Positions 1-10,136 of a DNA stretch of 64,000 bases are shown here, piece after piece. Each line of letters opens with the position of its first letter. Position 1 is the stretch's first letter. Source of the stretch: Talinum fruticosum (Eukaryota; Streptophyta; Magnoliopsida; Caryophyllales; Talinaceae); contig JAITYX010000028.1 of the NCBI GenBank assembly GCA_021018815.1, forward strand, positions 3,551,001-3,615,000. Direction: 5' to 3'. Below the pieces are notes generated by a model that worked only from the letters and a program-made list of their open reading frames with translations, searched no databases and was not told the DNA's origin. Both the position numbers and the translations under genes were made by a program.

Positions 1-60
1 ATTTGAGATGCTTAGAGTTTTGGTTCTCTTTGCTCGAATGCTGAGAAAAGAAGGTTCTCA

Positions 61-541
61 TCAACAGAAAACACGAAGACGGGCTTCGACTTCATCCGAG
101 TCACCGAGAAGTTTTGCGTGACTCGGGGATTTCTTTTGCGTACTCCTCAAAGAATTCATCAGCAACCTCATTGAAAGGTATAGGGTTGCTTTTGAGGAAA
201 AGAGAAGAGACTTTGAATAGACAGTGGAGGAGAGAGACGTTGATGCGAACAACGACATCTTGAACTCTGGAGGTGATGATACCCTCGGAGCTGGAAAGGT
301 TTGAGTAGAACTCGAAATGAGTTCGAGGTAGATGAACTCACCGAAACAAAGGAAATTGTAAACCCCTGTTGTTTTGATGTTATTCAACCACAAAAACTTG
401 GTGGTTGGGAAGAATTTTTAATCCAACGTTAGGTGTTGGGTGACAACGATTTTAGAGGGGTTGGAAGGGCCCTCTTGGCTTTTAATACGGGGTTTCTTGG
501 TTGCGGAACCAAGAAAGTCCAGGTGGGAACCTCTTTTCGGT
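61..541 (-). pseudogene. env-like / plant transposon protein remnant of copia A
   Basis: This broken frame lies downstream of RNase H in copia A. On the minus strand, 230-331 reads in one frame with the stretch FEFYSNLSSSEGIITSRVQD, which resembles the 'putative plant transposon protein' domain found near the 3' end of some plant LTR elements. A Lys/Ser-rich N-terminal part (GSATKKPRIKSQ) lies around 460-517. At least one stop and two frame changes break it, and the C-terminal side runs into a stop near 110. In SIRE-type elements an env-like gene occupies this position. The envelope role is inferred from place only; I see no clear membrane segment. The domain match is by eye and moderate at best. 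Confidence 0.45.
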
Positions 542-1050
542 ATATTTAGATGTGGAAAGGAGAGGAGATGAGCTTTGAGAGAGAGAGAGAGAAAGAGCTG
601 GGAAAGTCGAGAGTAAAAAAATGAAAGAGTAGAGTGAGAGCTGAGAGCTTTCGGTGCTTACTTGAGATAATTCTTGTGTTGGTTGAGAGAGAAAGTTTGC
701 TCTTCGAAAACCGAACTTACTCGTGAGGTTGTACGCGAGAGTGAGAATAAGTAGAGAGTAAAGTAGTGAAATGAAGGAAAACAGATGCTATTTATAGAGA
801 AAGAATTGTCCTTCAGTATTCATTCTCACCCAACTCTCCAACGGTTGCCTCGGACCGGTGTGACTGTTCTACTTTCCAATGGTTAGAATTCCAGTGTTGG
901 TATGCCAACAACTAGTTCTCCGATCGATATGCGCCAGAGAGAGAGAAAAGGAAAGATTTTAAAAGATATTTATGAAATTCTCCACTAATCTAGAGATGAT
1001 TTCGAAGTTTGATGTCCATTTTTCTCAATAATTGAGTCCGACTCGATAAA
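542..1050 (-). promoter_or_regulatory. TATA box and CT-rich leader before the env-like frame
   Basis: On the minus strand TCTATAAATAG lies at 788-798. It is followed by about 250 bases rich in CTCTCT (GA repeats on the plus strand at 570-590) leading to the env-like frame. Between RNase H and the TATA box I see no coding frame. This looks like an internal promoter and 5' leader rather than LTR sequence, because it does not match the family LTR seen elsewhere in the window. Confidence 0.4.
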
Positions 1051-1071
1051 GCTTCCGAGTGACTCGGAAGC
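1051..1071. repeat. 21 bp palindrome built on CCGAGT/ACTCGG
   Basis: The sequence GCTTCCGAG TGA CTCGGAAGC is a perfect inverted repeat with 9-base arms and a 3-base centre. It sits just after the RNase H domain of copia A. The arms contain the same CCGAGT motif that is over-represented in the family LTR. Confidence 0.7.
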
Positions 1072-1165
1072 TGTAAGCAAGCAATAAATCATAGCTCAGT
1101 ATCACTGGGTCAACTGAACTATTTATTAAAGCATGGAAAAGAAAACATTTAACACATAATCATGC

Positions 1166-1836
1166 AAAGTTCATTCCTAATAAAGCAAAACTGATCCTCA
1201 CTAAGTGGCTTAGTGAAGATATCGAGTAATTGAAGTTTGGTAGGAATGAATTCAAGTTCAATATCACCTTTCTTAGAATGGTGTCTCGGAACATGATACC
1301 CGACCTCAATATGCTTTCTCTTTGAGTGCTAAACTGGATTCTTAGTAATGCTGATTGCACTTTGATTGTCACATTTGATTGGAATTGATTTGACTGTAAG
1401 TCCAAGATCTCTCAAGTGTTGTTTTATCCATAGAATTTGAGCACAGCATGCTCCAACTGCAATGTATTCAGCTTCGGTAGTTGATAGAGCTACTAAGTTC
1501 TATTTCTTTAAGTGCCAAGATATAAGGGATTGACCTAGAAATTGGCAGGCTCCTGAGGTGCTCTTTCTATCAACTTTGTATCCAGCGATAGTCGGCATCC
1601 GAGTATCCAGGTGAGAGTCCGTTCGAGTCTCTTGAGTACCATAGACCTAAATCCCGAGTCCCCGCAACATATCTGAAAATTCTCTTCACCGCAGTGAGAT
1701 GTGATTCCTTTGGATTAGCTTGAAATCTTTCACATAGACAAACACTAAACATTATGTCCGACCAAGGAAGAAATTGAGTTCTCCCATCATGCTCATTTGA
1801 AATTCCTATCTCATTAACTCGGAAAAATCTCAACAT
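1166..1836 (-). pseudogene. copia A RNase H domain
   Basis: This is the C-terminal RNase H of the copia polyprotein, which removes the RNA strand during reverse transcription. On the minus strand the conserved pieces are the linker FQANPKESHLTAVKRI, then GLWYSRDSNG, then GYSDADY (catalytic Asp region) near 1570-1600. Further left come pieces matching LSTTEAEYIA and CDNQSAI in shifted frames, and the usual terminal DIFTKPL motif near 1200. The domain order and residues are typical of copia. Frameshifts near 1570 and other stops make it non-functional. Confidence 0.8.
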
Positions 1837-2460
1837 AGAATTTCATTAGTGGCTCCAAATATTATATCATCAACATAGATCCGAGCAATAACAAAATCTT
1901 TCCCCTTGGTTTTGATAAAGAGAGTCTTGTCAATCTGACCTCTTCTAAAATAATTTTCAACCAAGAAATTGCTCGAGTCTTTTATACCAAGCTCCGGGAG
2001 CTTGTTTAAGACCATAAAGAGTTTTTTCAACTTGAAAACATGATTTGGAAATTCGAGTATTGAAATCCAGGGGCTTGCTCAACATAGACTTCCTCTTCAA
2101 TGAAACCATTAAGGAAAGCACATTTAACATCCATTTGATGCAATTTGATATTCATGCTTGATGCAAATGTCAATATGATTCTAATAGCTTCAATCCGAGC
2201 AACCGGTGCAAAGGTTTCCCCATAATCAATTCCTTCTTCTTGATTGTATCCTTGAGCCACAAGTCTAGCCTTATTTCTACTACCAACCCACCTTCATCCA
2301 GTTTATTCTTGAAAACCCATTTGGTTCCTATGACTGGTTGGTCGAAGGTAATTTGGTCGGAGTCTATACTTGGTTTCTTTCAAAATGATTGAATTCCTCT
2401 TACATGGCCTCTAACCATTCAGGTTCATTTAAGGCCTCTAGTGCATTTCTAGGTTCGAGT
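1828..2460 (-). pseudogene. copia A reverse transcriptase
   Basis: This is the RVT_2 type reverse transcriptase of copia elements. On the minus strand 2027-2260 carries [16 protein letters not shown] and [20 protein letters not shown], both hallmarks of the family. The next part, 1830-2030, is in another frame and carries the catalytic YVDDIIFGAT box near 1850-1877. The upstream edge at 2330-2460 has the remnant around EALNEPEWLEAM. A frameshift near 2030 separates fingers from palm, so the enzyme is broken although the catalytic Asp pair is kept. Confidence 0.85.
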
Positions 2461-3640
2461 TAATGATATGAATGCAATGAATGCACATAGATTTTGTAGA
2501 GAGGAACGAGTTCTTACCCCACTTGTTGATATCGGACAAGATGTTTTTGAGTGGGTGGCTCGAAGCATATTTGAATGCTTTACCTTTTCATTGATTCACC
2601 AAATTTATAGGTTGAAATGGTTGATCTTCGAAGTCTATTATGATTGTTCTTGCGCATCCGATTGGCCTTCAACAATTTGAGTTGGCTCTTGAGTTGTCTC
2701 ATTCCGAGTCATGGTGTTCGACTTACCTCATTACGAGTGACTTTTCCTTGACTCTTTCTAAGCTCATCTTCGATAAGATCATCATCTCGACTGAGCTTCG
2801 GATCCGAGAATGTTAATTCATTTGGTTTTCCCCGATCAATCTCATCAAAAACAACGTGGATGCTTTCTTCTACTTTTTAGTTCTTTTATTGAAAATACGA
2901 TATGCTTTGCTATGAGATGAATAACCAAGAAAAATACCTTCATCCGACCGAGCATCAAACTTGGTCGAGTGATCCTTACCATTGTTATGAACATAACACT
3001 TACATCCAAAGGGTTTAAAGTATAAAATGTTGGGTTTCTTCCCTTTGTAGAGCTCGTATGGAGTTTTCTTCAGGATGGGTCCGACGAGGCATCTATTCAG
3101 GTGTGTAGTTTGTTGTGTTGATCGCCTCGGTCAAGAAATAATAAGGTAGATCATGTTCAACCATCATTGTCCTTACTATTTCTTCAAGAGTTTGGTTCTT
3201 TCTCTCCACTACTCCATTTTGTTGAGGAGTTCTTGGTGCTAAGAAGTTGTGGGAGATACAATTCTTATCATAGAACTCTGCAAATTCTGAATAGTCGAAC
3301 TCCCTTCCATGGTCGGTTCGAATTCTTTTGATCCGAGTCTAGGACTCAACTTGAATTTTTCTGCAGAGCTTGCTTGAACATTTTAAAAGCTTCATTTTTT
3401 ACTTAAAAAACAAACCCAGGTAAATCGTGAGTAATCATAAACAATCACAAGTACATATGATTTACCTCCGAGACTCTGGACGAGGATTTCACCACATAAG
3501 TCCATATGCAATATTTCAAGCACTTTGGATATGAAAACAGATTTTGAGAGATTTGAAAGATGATCTAACTTGTTTCCCTTTTTGTGCATGCTTCATAAAT
3601 TTTATCTTTCTTAAATGCACAGTTAGGCAATCCTCTAACT
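2461..3640 (-). pseudogene. copia A integrase
   Basis: This is a DDE integrase that inserts the DNA copy. Reading the minus strand from 3640, it shows a His/Cys zinc region (ASHGLVRGLPNC, then CTK), the core start HMDLCGEILVQSLGGKSY and YSRFTWVCFL at 3392-3510, then RTDHGREFDYSEF near 3300 and PQQNGVVERKN near 3220. These supply the D, D and E of the active site. The usual VDD before YSRF is VYD here. The C-terminal part at 2940-3060 (FDARSDEG, GYSSHSKAYR) is recognisable but disrupted. Between about 2461 and 2900 lies the weakly conserved linker before reverse transcriptase. Confidence 0.82.
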
Positions 3641-4400
3641 AAACCATGAGATGCAAGCTTCTTAATGGTGTACATACTAACATGACCTAGTCTACGATGC
3701 CATGTCCAAGAATCATCATGTAGAGATGCTTTTAAACAAGATAAATTCTGACTAGGGTTAGAAATAGGAATAGTGTAGGTATTACCCGATCTCTTACCTG
3801 AGAGCTTAGTCTCCTTGGTAGTTTCATCGAAATATAGCGAGTTGGACTAAATGAATCTTACCTCTTGACCTTTGTCACACAATTGAGACATATTAAGTAG
3901 ATTGTACTTCAATCCCTTGACTAGGTAGACTAGGCTGACTAGATTGTCTCCTTTTCCAATCTTGCCTATCCCAATTATCTTACCCTTGCTATCGTCTCCA
4001 AATGTGACTTTGCGTCCCTTGTACTCTTCTAACTCAAAAAGAGTCTTGAGTCTCCTGACATGTGGCGTGAGCATCCACCGTCCAAGTACCTCTGAGTTAC
4101 CTGCAAGACAGAATTTATCCCGTAAGCTCGGTCCTCTAACGAACCTAGTAACTCCCTTTACCATGGTCCTTTTCGGAGGAAGAAGACTCTTGGGAATCCA
4201 GATTTGAATAACTTTGGGTTTAGTCCGATTCCGAGTCTTCCGTTTAGAACACTGAATTTGCCTCTCTTTCTTTTGAAAATCTTTTCTCGTATAAACTGCT
4301 GGAGAAGATTTTCTCCCGTAAGCTAGTCCGGGCTTAGTTCTCTTTTCATTCTTATGAATGGGACCGTGCTCAGCCTTCTTGAACTTCACAGTTCGGAATC
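3641..4400 (-). pseudogene. copia A protease and pre-integrase region
   Basis: On the minus strand 3847-4389 gives a 180-residue open stretch. It contains FELEEYKGRKVTFGDDSKGK, then IIGIGKIGKGDN, VYLVKGLKYNLLNMSQLCDK and QEVRFI. This is the segment that follows the retroviral-type aspartic protease active site in copia polyproteins. The expected DSG triad just before it is replaced by WMLTPHVRRL, so the catalytic site itself appears mutated or out of frame. The pre-integrase His-containing part (HRRLGHVSMYTIKKLASHG) follows at 3640-3700 in pieces. Confidence 0.75.
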
Positions 4401-6008
4401 ATTTTTGAAAAGATCCGAGTAGGAGTTAGATTCCTCCTCCTTGTTAAAACCAAGTCCTTCTTTTCTGAAGGAGACACATTGAGACCCTAAGAGCATGTCA
4501 AGGTTTTTCCGACCTTGAGTAAACTTCAAAACAAGTTCTTGAGACTTATTGAGCTTTTGCTTCGGATGCTCATTTTCTCTTCGAGTGACTCGGACTCGAT
4601 CTCATTAGTTTGAGCACTAGTCTTGAGTTCTCTTAGATTAAGTCTCGGTTTTTCTAATTCATTTTTCAAAGAAATGCTCGCGAAGTGATAGACTCAAGTT
4701 GTTTTTAAACTAAGAAGAATCAGAATTGGACTTCTCTTCCAAAGTATAAATATATTTAGCTACATCAGCTTTGGAAAACTTAAGGAAATATTCAATTACG
4801 TCCCGAGGATTCGTTTCCTCATTGTCCGAGTGATAAGAATCGACTTTGATTCAACTTCTAAGTCCGATAGTGCCATCGGACACTTTGAGTCATCCGAGTC
4901 TTCATCTTCTTCGGATCAATCTTCATCACTCCATGTGGCCATCATAACCTTCTTCTTCTTTCTGTCCCTCTTTCTTCTTGGACAATCTTTGACTATATGG
5001 TCCTTGCTGCCACATTCAAAATAGCCGAGTTCTTAGTTAAGGAAAACTTTGAAGGGGAAGAATGTTTACCATTTCTATCCTTCTTATCTTTCCTGTAGAA
5101 CTGTTTTCTTCGCCTTATATCCCATTTCATGTGCTTCATCATTCTTTTTAAGCCTCTAGCGATAAGTGCCATGTCATCTTCTTCGAGTCTAATGAACTCG
5201 GATTTTCTTCTCTCGCTTTCTAAGGCTTTCAGTGCAACATTCCTTTTAGTGTTAACCTAAGCGTTTTCCTCTTCTAAATGGATCTCATGGGTGACTAGGT
5301 TCCCAATAAGTTCGTCCGGCTTTAACAGAGAGAGGTTCCGAGCTTCCTCGATGGCTGCCACCTTGGGACCCCATCTTCTCTTGGGTAGGCTTCTTAATAT
5401 CTTTCTGCACATTTCCTCATGGGAAATCTTTCTACCCAGAGATTTGAGATTGTCGGTAATCTCGGTTAAGCGGATGAAAAAATTTCCTATTATTTTGAAA
5501 GATAAGATTGAAGAGTGGGTAGGAGGATTCATAGGAATCGGAGTTTCTTCTTACTCAAGAAACATCTGCGTGATGTTTTCTTCGGCTCCATCTTGAACAG
5601 CTCGTATTTGTGAAGATATTGGCTTATCTTTGCTTGTCCGACTTGGCTAGTGCCTTCATAAGTGTTGAGAAGAGTGTCCCACACTTCTTTTGCTGTGTCA
5701 TAAGTCGACACCCTATTGTATTCTTCCGAGCTGATGGCACACATCAAAATGCTCATTGCTTTAAAGTTCTTTCGAACTTTTCTGCCTCTTCGATGGTGTA
5801 CTCGATCTTTGCTTTGAGCACGAGTCTTGTTTCCTCCATCCTCGTTAGGATGTAGTTGCCTTCTCGCATGATGTTCCATACATCTTCATTTTGATCCAAG
5901 TAGAAAGCATTCCATGAGCTTCTTCCAGTCTATGAAGTTTAATCCTTTAAACTTTTGTGGTCTGCTAAAAGATCTTCCTTCATCGAACTCTCCATTGTTC
6001 TAAGCCAT
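4401..6008 (-). pseudogene. copia A gag (UBN2-type capsid, zinc knuckle)
   Basis: Gag starts with ATG at 6008 on the minus strand and reads M-A-stop-NNGEFDEG. The stop at codon three replaces the Gln seen in other copies of this window. Downstream are KNFKAMSILMCAISSEEYNR and YDTAKEVWDTLLNTYEGTSQ (5529-5879), then NLKSLGRKISHEEM and LPKRRWGPKVAAIEEARNLS (5257-5532). These are typical of the UBN2/DUF4219 gag family. The zinc knuckle near 4985-5030 reads YFECGSKDHIVKDC, so its first Cys is replaced by Tyr; copy E2 keeps CFEC. Between 4401 and 4950 is a degraded Ser/Lys-rich linker to protease. Frameshifts occur near 5530 and 5880. Confidence 0.85.
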
Positions 6009-6054
6009 TTGACCTTTAAACCTTCGGATGGTTAAATCCTTTACGAAAGTCTAC

Positions 6055-6065
6055 GCTCGATACTA
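6055..6065 (-). other. primer binding site of copia A
   Basis: On the minus strand TAGTATCGAGC follows the LTR end after two bases. It is a mutated form of TGGTATCGGAGC seen in copy D, which matches the 3' end of initiator tRNA-Met, the usual copia primer. Confidence 0.65.
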
Positions 6066-6316
6066 ATTGAAGGTTTGCTCCTGGAGAGTCTAAGTCACCC
6101 TAGAGGGGGTGAATTAAAGTTTAAAGTTTAAAACAAACTTTGAATGCATGTCCGAGTCTAGATTGCACTCGAAAAGTGTGAACTCGGAACTACGTGGAAA
6201 CCCTCCTGGGCGAGAAAACCACGGCCAGTGCCAAGCACCAAGTCAAATCCACTATTTTGAATCCACAAAATACGAGTGGACGGACTCAACCAGAATTGCT
6301 CCCTTAGACAACTCCT

Positions 6317-7571
6317 GGGAAATTAATTTTTAGTACCCTCACATATGTGTCATTCATTTTTCGGGGTCTCACCTTTTTACCTAATTTTAGGGTACCCTCA
6401 CCGTTTGGATTTGTATAAAATAGGGCCTTAACTCCGGTAAGTAAGTAATTAGACGATTATACCCTTTGTAATTTTTTTATTTTGCCTCCAACTTTCTCCC
6501 CTATCTCTCTCTCACGTTGCCCCTCCCCGATCTCCGACATAGACCTTCACCCCCTCTCTCTCTCCCTCTTTCTCAACTCCATAACCAAACCTCCACAAAC
6601 CTTTGAAAATCAAAGATTTGGCTACCTCATTGTATCTTCTTCTTCTTCTTCAACTCCTTTGTTTTCTTTTCTAGTGTAATAATTGTTCTAAATCATTTGA
6701 AGAATTTGGCTTCCTTCAACGATTTGGCTTTCCCCTAAATTTGAATTTGATATATGCAATTTGAAGAATGACTAAAGCTGAACAAGAGATGCTAGAAACC
6801 GAAACCCTTCTCCCCAACAAGAAGAACAACAAAAGGAGGAACGAAGAATTAGAAAAACAAACACCACATAATCAGAATTAGAATCAACATGGTGAATACC
6901 CACAAGAGGATTACACCCTGGAGAATCAGAATGAAGAATATGGTGAAGACCTACAAGAGAAACAAAATCAAAAATTGAAAGAAAAACAAGTAGAAGTTGT
7001 ACAGGAACAAGAAGAAGGGCGGAATCGGGAGGAGGGAGAAGGAAAACAAGTGGAACAAAAGGAACAACAAGGGGAACAAAATGTGGAAATAAAAAATTTG
7101 GCCCCTCGTCTTCTCCTTCTTCTTCTTCAACTCCTTTGTCTTCCTCAATTTATCTCTCCTCATTTTCTTCCGATTTGGCTGCCTTCTTCTTCTTCTTCTT
7201 CTTCTTCTTCTTCTTCTTCTTCTTCTTCTTCTTCTCTTCTCTTCGCTCTTCCTACTCTTCCTTTTCTTCTTGTCCTCGTTCCTATGCTAAATCATTTTTT
7301 CTTCAGTTTGGTTAAAAATGGGAGAGACAGAGAGAAGAGAGAGAGGGAAAGAGATAGAGAGAGTTCCGAGCTTGGTTGAAAGAGGGAGAGAGAGAGTTGC
7401 AATCAAGATAAACATTTGTAAAGGGTATAATTGTCTTATCACTCACTTATCCAACAGTGAAGCCCTATTTTGTACAAATTCAAATGGTGAGGGTACCCTA
7501 AAATTAGGTAAAAAGGTGAGACCCCGAAAAATGAATGACACATATGTCGAGGTACTAAAAATTAATTACAC
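6317..7571. mobile_element. Mutator-like (MULE) non-autonomous element with 150 bp TIRs
   Basis: The first about 150 bases (from GGGAAATTAATTTTTAGTACC) and the last about 150 bases are inverted copies of each other, with only a few mismatches through TTCGGGGTCTCACC and TTTAGGGTACCCTCACC. The flanks are ACAACTCCT (6308-6316) and ACAACTTCT (7572-7580), a 9 bp duplication with one mismatch. A 9 bp duplication and long TIRs point to Mutator. The interior holds CT-rich and TTC-repeat DNA, partly arranged as a second inverted repeat, and no transposase. It sits inside the LTR of copia A and so is younger than it. Confidence 0.82.
7183..7235. repeat. (TTC)n microsatellite
   Basis: About 17 TTC units in a row lie inside the MULE. 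They create an apparent poly-Ser frame, which I do not regard as coding. Confidence 0.95.
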
Positions 7572-8815
7572 ACAACTTCTTCCAAAGTTTTCTTAGACTC
7601 GAAGTTCCCTTATCTAACCTAGTACTTCCTAACCGAGGTAACCTTTACAACTAGGGACAACCGAGCCGTGTTAACCCTTACAACTCAGTCAAAGGACCTT
7701 AATGAGAAAGTAAGAAAGAGAATATGTAGTCGATTAAAAGACCTTACAACTCGTAAAGATGTTAAGTATAGGGTTGGAGTTGTAAGTAGAAGATTCAATA
7801 TGAATACAAAGACTTTTACTTCAGTAAGTGTATTGACAACGATTCAGCAATCTTAAAGTCTTGCAAATGGCTTCTATTTATAGATGACCAAGTAGATTAG
7901 TCTGTTGTGACTCTCTTATGACTAGAAGTCCTCTCGTGACCGTTGTAACGGTTCTTCCGAGTCCCTCGAAAAGATCCTTTGAGATGTGAACGTTGTGCTC
8001 CGCTCCCGATTCCTTAGGATGTCCCAATCCACTAGTGGTGTTCGAAAAGTAAGGTGGAAACCACCGTTGAGCTTAGCATTAAAGATTTCCAGCTTTGGAA
8101 ACGGACAACCCCGACACGATGTCCGGGCCGTGGTCGAAGTAGGAAAGCCTTGTCTACCGGTGATTGACAACTTGAAGCCTAGGTTACTTATGTATTTCAA
8201 AAATCGGATAACCTCGTTTAAATAACCTACAAAAGTAAATCAAATTTTGGTTCTCAAAGTATAAATTACTTTGGGCCAAGATTAGACATAGATAATAATT
8301 TAATAAAGATAATTAAGTGATTATCTCGAAGTCGTAAAAGAATGGAATTTTCCGAGTCTAATATACATTATACTTAAATTCCATCCGAGTTAGCCTAGAA
8401 GAAGATCAAGTTAGATAAAGAATAGCAGAGTAAGAGTACTTAATCTAGACATATATAGTTCAAACAAAACAAGTCGACTTAAAGAGTTGAATCAACGTAG
8501 TAATTCACTTGAACTTAGAATATGAAGTCGGACCCGAGTTTAAAAGTGTTAGAGCGAATGTTTGAACATGCGATAAGTCTAAGTTACTAAGAATCATCAG
8601 TGTGAATTGATGAACAATAGTGTGCTTTCCGAGTCGGTCGAATTGAGTGAAAACACATGCAATAGTTTCTATAACACTCGTAAAAGTTTCTAAACCACTC
8701 GGAATAGTTTCTATAGTACTCGAATGACTTGTAATCAAAACTTATAAGAGATGAAGTTTGTACTTGAATTCTTGATAGTACTCGGAATGATATACACGCA
8801 AGGTCTCGGTCTTCA

Positions 8816-9028
8816 GCAGGTTTTAAGGCTTTAAGCCTAGGGGATAGGCCATGTTACGGATGAAATTCTGCAAAAATTTCTAGAAAATTTTCCGGACACA
8901 AAAAAAAACCACCTCTATTACCTTAAGTGGAGGATAACCAACCAACTTGGAGATCCTAACTAGCCTTAAGGGTTCCTTGCAGAGAATCCTGGCAATGTAA
9001 TACTCCTAGGGTCGGTCTTGGGGTATTA
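8816..9028 (+). repeat. LTR fragment, family H (3' end)
   Basis: This ends in GGTCTTGGGGTATTACA and matches, in reverse, the block starting TGTAACACCCC at 53279. Shared landmarks are TTCTGC(A/C)(A/G)AAATTT, CCACC(T/C)(C/T)TATTA, GGTTCCTTGC and ATGTAATACTC. It is the right end of an LTR into which copia A inserted. The family is not certain; the TGTAACACCCC end is common among plant LTR elements. Confidence 0.6.
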
Positions 9029-9687
9029 CAATAGGTTATAGAGGTAACTACTAAACCAAAGACAAGACAACCTCTAATACCGGGTAACACTAATATAGAT
9101 GCAAATGTCAACGCCCTTAATAGGCATACTGACCGCACACCTATAGATACTACCTACACTCAAGCCCTCATTCGTCTACTAGAAAAAGGGAAAATTGAGT
9201 TTCAAGAACACAATACGAACAGTGTTGGACTTTTAAAAACAAATTAGAGAGCATGTTCCGCAATGGTCAACTTCCTTTTCTTAAGGCCGCTAAAACCCCA
9301 ATAATAGCAAGAATCGATTTAGCGGAACCTTAGCCATCTCTTCGAACCCATTCTAGGTTACTGGGATCCTTCTGTCCTTATTCAAGACATCGATGAACCC
9401 AAACCACTAATTAGCTTACCCTTCACGGACCTAGAAATCCATGGATTATAGGTAAGCAATAAGGAAGATGTCTATGAGACTAAGGATGATAGTGACGACA
9501 ACTTCTAGGGCACACCACCCTTACAAGATGATGACTTTTAGGGTGAACCAAAAACTCCCGAAATCCATTTCCTTACTAGATCTACATGACACAATGCGCC
9601 AATGGGTTCACAACAGACTTAGAAAGCCCTTAAAGGGAAAGAAGCTACCAAAGAAGAAACCCCAATCCTAAGACAGCTTCAAAAGCT
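9029..9687 (+). pseudogene. gypsy G1 gag C-terminus and gag-pol linker
   Basis: This is the remnant of the nucleocapsid end of a Tat-type gypsy polyprotein. It reads DTTYTQALIRLLEKGKIEFQ near 9140-9200, then in another frame QCWTFKNKLESMFRNGQLPF near 9222-9285, which matches the Cys-Trp-x-Leu-Lys-xx-Ile-xx-Leu pattern after the CCHC knuckle. Next come ISLPFTDLEIHG (around 9410-9450) and PEIHFLTRS, ending in ILRQLQKLEG, the usual start of the linker before protease. Several stops break it. The protease part is missing, because the sequence is cut at 9687 by copia LTR B and resumes at 27550 inside the pre-RT region. Confidence 0.65.
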
Positions 9688-10116
9688 CGAAGGTTTGCTC
9701 CAGGGAGTCTAAGTGACCCTAGAGGGGGTGAATAGGGTGATGAAGAAATTTGAACAAACTTAGAAACTTTTTGCTTAGAAAAAGATAAACAACCGAGTTT
9801 GAGTCTAGATTGGACTCGGAAAAGTAAGCACTTAGAAATACATGGAAACCCTTCTAGGGCAAAAACCACGAATAGTGCTAATCGAAGCACCAAGTCAAAT
9901 CCATTATTTTGAATCCTCAAAATACAATGCATCGACTCTGCTGAATTGTTCCCTTAGACAATTCCTTACAATGTCTTCCTAGACCGAGAAGTTCCGTTAT
10001 TTGATCTATTACTTCCTAACAGAGGTAACCTTTACGACTCAGGACAACTAAACCGAGTTAACCCGTACATGCCTCAATCAAGGGACCTTCCTCGGAAAAT
10101 AAGAGAAGCATGTAAT
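9688..10116 (-). repeat. copia LTR B, internal-side fragment
   Basis: The first about 430 bases of the family LTR (plus-strand start CGAAGGTTTGCTCC, with T to C at the first base) are present, up to ...AGCATGTAAT. The LTR then stops at the left terminus of CACTA element 1. Compare 20219-20650, which continues across this point. The rest of this LTR is not found directly after the CACTA element. Confidence 0.8.
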
Positions 10117-10136
10117 CACTACTAGAAAACGGGGCC
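10117..10136 (+). repeat. CACTA element 1 left terminal repeat
   Basis: CACTACTAGAAAACGGGGCC matches the plant CACTA consensus CACTAC(T/C)AGAAAA at its start. It breaks the family LTR between GTAAT and the expected continuation GATTACAAGAC. Confidence 0.8.

Larger units (their letters stand above)
1..8815 (-). mobile_element. Ty1/copia element A (SIRE-like), partial
   Basis: This is a copia-type LTR retrotransposon read on the minus strand. From right to left it shows a 5' LTR (6068-8815), a primer binding site, gag with a zinc knuckle, protease, integrase, reverse transcriptase and RNase H, then an extra env-like frame running toward position 61. The order integrase before reverse transcriptase defines copia. 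A gag of this type plus an extra frame after RNase H suggests the SIRE/Maximus lineage, which is an inference. The left end and 3' LTR lie outside the window. Many stops and frameshifts show the copy is dead. Its right LTR end cuts into an unrelated LTR fragment at 8816. Confidence 0.85.
6068..8815 (-). repeat. 5' LTR of copia A, split by a MULE
   Basis: The LTR begins TGAAGGTTTGCTC on the plus strand and ends GGTCTTCA, so in element sense it runs TGAA...TTCA. It is 2748 bp long, but removing the 1255 bp insertion and one 9 bp target copy leaves 1484 bp, matching the intact LTRs at 20219-21697 (1479 bp) and 42952-44433 (1482 bp). The likely core promoter is CTATAAATAG on the minus strand at 7874-7883. 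No target duplication can be tested because the other end lies outside the window. Confidence 0.88.

Noticed and set aside
3944..4207. Plus-strand frame opposite copia A protease
   Set aside because: It is a shadow of the minus-strand protease and pre-integrase segment, which has clear homologues in copies D and E2.
6975..7379. Glu/Gln-rich and poly-Ser frames inside the MULE
   Set aside because: They come from GAA/TTC repeats in an element with no transposase; codon content is that of the microsatellite.
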